Position numbers and translations under genes: made by a program | Notes under the pieces: generated by a model | The model's database searches: none | What the model was told of the DNA's origin: nothing | What the model saw: only the letters and a program-made list of their open reading frames with translations | Part shown: positions 41,563 through 43,555 of the stretch, piece after piece | How positions within the stretch are numbered: the stretch's first letter is position 1 | How the letters are laid out: the number at the start of each line of letters is the position of its first letter | Assembly (NCBI GenBank): GCA_023409755.1 | Contig: JAEYRA010000111.1 | Coordinates: forward strand, 1 to 43,555 | DNA length: 43,555 bases | Direction of reading: 5' to 3' | Source of the DNA: Bacillota bacterium | Lineage (GTDB): Bacteria; Bacillota; Clostridia; Christensenellales; UMGS416

Positions 41563-42005
41563 GAATCCGTGAGGGCGTTGTGTAACAACGCCCTAGCCGT
41601 ACGATGCGGCGTAAGGATTCGAAGGCGGACGCGCTGGATGCGCGTCCAACCTGAGAATCCGTGAGGGCGTTGTGTAACAACGCCCTAGCCGCACGATGCG
41701 GCGTAAGGATTCGAAGGCCGGACGCGCTGGATGCGCGTCCAGCCTGAGAATCCGTGAGGGCGTTGTGTAACAACGCCCTAGCGCCCGGCTGGTCGCGGCC
41801 TTTGGCCGCTGCTCGCCCATGCAACCTGGGATGGCGCAAGGCTGAGGGCCGTGGCTGGTCGCACACTTTCGTGTGCTGCTCGCCTATGCAACCTAGAGGG
41901 CGATGCATCGCAACGCCCTAGCCGCAGGCTGGTTGTGCGCTCCACGCACTGCTCGCCCATGCAACCTGGGATGCGGCGTAAGGCCCGAATGCCTTGGACG
42001 AAAAC
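41536..42005 (+). repeat. Tandem array of repeat family C with nested D hairpins
   Basis: A 92-93 bp unit starts at 41561, 41653 and 41746. Each unit: closing stem GAATCC/GGATTC, GTGA, hairpin GGGCGTTGTG/TAACAACGCCC, TA, hairpin GCCG...CGGC, GTAA, then a stem with loop CTGGATG. The third unit has its second hairpin replaced by a D element (GGCTGGTCG, variable stem, CTGCTCGCCCATGCAACC), and two more D-containing units follow up to about 42000. The first hairpin (41536-41554) and stop TGA belong to the LicD gene. Confidence 0.85.
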
Positions 42006-42179
42006 CACCGTCCGTGTTCGGCGGGGTACCATTGGGTAGCAGAACATATTGCAGCCCCTGCGATCGGGCGGACCGCTCCGGCTGTTCTCCGCTTTTTATC
42101 ATGTGCCGCAGAGCCTGGCCTACCATGCCTTTCGACCCCATGGGTGGCGGGGTACCTTCCCGCAATAAAAATAAAGCCA
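42006..42179. other. Intergenic stretch upstream of the MerR gene
   Basis: No ORF with a ribosome site, no repeat family and no clear hairpin terminator. The composition falls from GC-rich to mixed toward the MerR promoter. Confidence 0.4.
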
Positions 42180-42210
42180 TTGACCCTGACATTGTGTCAT
42201 GGTGTACGAT
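42180..42210 (+). promoter_or_regulatory. MerR-type promoter with 19-nt spacer and operator dyad
   Basis: TTGACC (42180-42185), a 19-nt spacer, TACGAT (42205-42210). The dyad TGACA-TTG-TGTCA (42187-42199) is in the spacer. The overlong spacer plus central dyad is the hallmark of MerR-controlled promoters that are untwisted on activation, so autoregulation is likely. Confidence 0.75.
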
Positions 42211-42237
42211 ACAACCAGCCTGACAGGAGGTTGAACG

Positions 42238-43119
42238 ATGAGAACCATTAAACAGGTTTGGGAGTTGACGGGCATCAGCGTGCGCATGCTGCACCATTAC
42301 GACAAAATTGGGTTGCTCAATCCCACCGCGACAACGGAGGCGGGATATCGGCTGTACTGTGATGAAGCGCTGGAAACCCTGCAACAAATCCTCTTTTTCA
42401 AAGAACTGGGCGTCCCTCTGAAGACGATCAAAGAGATCTTGTCGAGCCCCCACTATGATAAGGTGCAGGCCCTCCGCAAGCAGAAGGAGCTGCTCTCCCT
42501 CAAGCGGGACCGGTTGAATGAGCTGCTCGCCCTCCTTGAGCGGAAACTGGAAGGCGGCGGCACCATGAGTTTCAAGGAATTTGATTTGAGCGAATACATC
42601 AGCGTGTTGGAAACCTACAAGCAGGAGCACACGGAGGAAATGAACCGGTATTTTGGGGGAAGCGATGCGTTTGACCGGGTGATGGAACTCGCCAAGGCCA
42701 ATGAAATCCGGGTGGCAAAACTTGCAATCAAGGAGTTCGGAAGCATTGAAAAGTACACCAATGCCATCCGAAACAATCTGGATCACCTGCCGGCCATCAT
42801 GGAAGGATTCGAAACCATCAAAACCAATGCCGAGGCCTCTCTGGCGCAATCGAATCAACTCATGGAGCGTCTGACCTCAGATTTGAACAGAGACCCCACC
42901 TCACCGGAGGCGCAGGCGATCGTGCAGGAAATGGATGCCATGGTCCAAGCGCAGTATGAAACTCTGCAGATGGAGAGGGGCGAAAACTACTGGGGGTTCC
43001 TGGCCGACCTGTACCTGACAAGGCCCGAATACGCCGCGATCCATGACAAAAAATACGGGCAAGGTGCTTCCAACTACATCGGGCAAGCGTTCAGATATTT
43101 CAGTGAGAGCCGCCACTGA
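42238..43119 (+). CDS. MerR-family regulator with TipAS-like effector domain
   Basis: A 293-residue transcription factor. The winged-helix opening IKQVWELTGISVRMLHHYDK and IGLLNPTATTEAGYRLYCDE is a clear MerR domain. A dimerisation coiled coil follows at about 78-108. The C-terminal part (about 115-290), with EEMNRYFGGSDAF, HLPAIMEGFE and NYIGQAFRYF, resembles the TipAS drug-binding domain of TipA/Mta-type regulators of multidrug resistance. GGAGG precedes ATG 42238. It has its own MerR-type promoter, but no transporter or other target gene is adjacent on this side. Confidence 0.88.
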   Translation: MRTIKQVWELTGISVRMLHHYDKIGLLNPTATTEAGYRLYCDEALETLQQILFFKELGVPLKTIKEILSSPHYDKVQALRKQKELLSLKRDRLNELLALLERKLEGGGTMSFKEFDLSEYISVLETYKQEHTEEMNRYFGGSDAFDRVMELAKANEIRVAKLAIKEFGSIEKYTNAIRNNLDHLPAIMEGFETIKTNAEASLAQSNQLMERLTSDLNRDPTSPEAQAIVQEMDAMVQAQYETLQMERGENYWGFLADLYLTRPEYAAIHDKKYGQGASNYIGQAFRYFSESRH

Positions 43120-43172
43120 CGTTGACAACCGAATGCCGTGAGAACGTTGCATCGCCTGGCACCGGAGCCAGA

Positions 43173-43203
43173 AAAAACGAGATGCGTGCGCATCTCGTTT
43201 TTG
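43173..43203. terminator. Bidirectional terminator between MerR and the Cys-rich gene
   Basis: AAAAACGAGATGCG, loop TG, CGCATCTCGTTTTT. Perfect stem with A- and T-tracts on both sides; serves two convergent genes. Confidence 0.88.
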
Positions 43204-43209
43204 TCACCC

Positions 43210-43555
43210 TCAGTTTCCGTATTGCCCATGCACATAGGGCAGAATGGTCCACGTAACATCGTCTGCCCCAATGGTATTTGTGTGAATTTCCGGTTTCATC
43301 CCCTGGCACATGCGGTGTGCCTTATTGCAGGGGTGTTTTGCGCAATGTTGGCAGGCCTCCACGCCATTTTCCCTCGCGCATTTCAATGAATCGCAGGAAA
43401 AGGCATTGCCCAATCCCCCTGTATGGCAGCCATCGCATAGCTCCATGTCATCGCCCCAATACCCCCCGTCGCCCACGCCCCCCGCATAGACGCGGATCAG
43501 CCGCTCCTTCAACTCCGCCCGGAACGGCTCGCTGATGGTGCCCCCGGTATAGTGC
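43210..43555 (-). CDS. Cys-rich DUF3795-like protein, truncated at the right edge
   Basis: The minus frame is open from the window edge to a TGA at 43210-43212, giving at least 114 residues. The pattern CDGCHTGGLGNAFSCDSLKC then ENGVEACQHCAKHPCNKAH has cysteines spaced for a metal or Fe-S site, as in DUF3795 proteins of Clostridia. The start lies beyond the window; a TTG at 43512 is unlikely to be the true start because the sequence before it (YTGGTISEPFRAE) also reads as protein. Convergent with the MerR gene. Confidence 0.7.
   Translation of the reverse strand, partial: HYTGGTISEPFRAELKERLIRVYAGGVGDGGYWGDDMELCDGCHTGGLGNAFSCDSLKCARENGVEACQHCAKHPCNKAHRMCQGMKPEIHTNTIGADDVTWTILPYVHGQYGN

Noticed and set aside
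41561..41790. The 92-bp tandem repeats as a CRISPR array
   Set aside because: Units are contiguous with no unique spacers, and each unit is itself a three-way-junction fold. No cas genes are present.

Overview
This window looks like a chromosomal stretch of a high-GC Clostridia-type Firmicute, plausibly a gut commensal. The reasons are an adjacent SigI sigma factor and RsgI anti-sigma factor (a Firmicutes pair), strong AGGAGG ribosome sites, a mixed plant- and host-glycan enzyme set, and standard-code genes using ATG, GTG and TTG starts. No rRNA, tRNA, CRISPR array, phage gene or transposase was seen.

Layout. 1-7076: the start of a gene leaving the left edge, an AraC/GyrI regulator, a GH42 beta-galactosidase, a Thr/Pro-linker lipoprotein, and the overlapping sigI-rsgI operon. 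7226-11636: an alpha/beta hydrolase, a secreted four-repeat protein, an 18-codon leader ORF, a SAM methyltransferase and a GNAT acetyltransferase. 12533-17673: a second GNAT, a mini zinc-ribbon protein, an M20 dipeptidase, an AT-rich islet with a DUF7710-like ORF, and a TolB-like propeller. 18097-24540: L-fucose isomerase, a membrane protein with two compensating frameshifts, a membrane-anchored JAMM protein and a GH4 glycosidase. 24600-26600: an AT-rich island with an unrecognised, translationally coupled gene pair. 26681-28916: an FGGY sugar kinase, a GyrI-like protein and a 74-aa protein, arranged as an operon. 30047-37670: an L,D-transpeptidase lipoprotein, a membrane protein, a dead DUF3885 gene between two copies of a GH2 tail, a GH2 beta-mannosidase-like enzyme and a chemoreceptor. 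37816-43555: collapsed FN3 and GT2 remnants, a P-loop kinase, an 840-aa fusion ending in a LicD domain, a MerR/TipA-like regulator and a partial Cys-rich protein.

How the genes fit together: GH42, GH2, GH4, FucI and the FGGY kinase form a dispersed catabolic set for beta-galactosides, beta-mannosides, alpha-galactosides and fucose. SigI/RsgI, the repeat protein, the L,D-transpeptidase and LicD point to envelope sensing and decoration. Most promoters follow one plan: a C-rich tract followed by an extended -10 (TGnTAnnnT).

The most unusual feature is between the genes. By my coordinates roughly one eighth of the window is made of interspersed, nested repeats (called A, B and C here) that fold into conserved hairpins with compensatory base changes. 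B is typically followed by A in the same orientation, A also occurs as divergent pairs, and C units are inserted inside A arms and in a tandem array. Several repeats begin inside the 3' end of a coding sequence and supply its stop codon. I do not recognise these families, and they are my main candidate for something undescribed.
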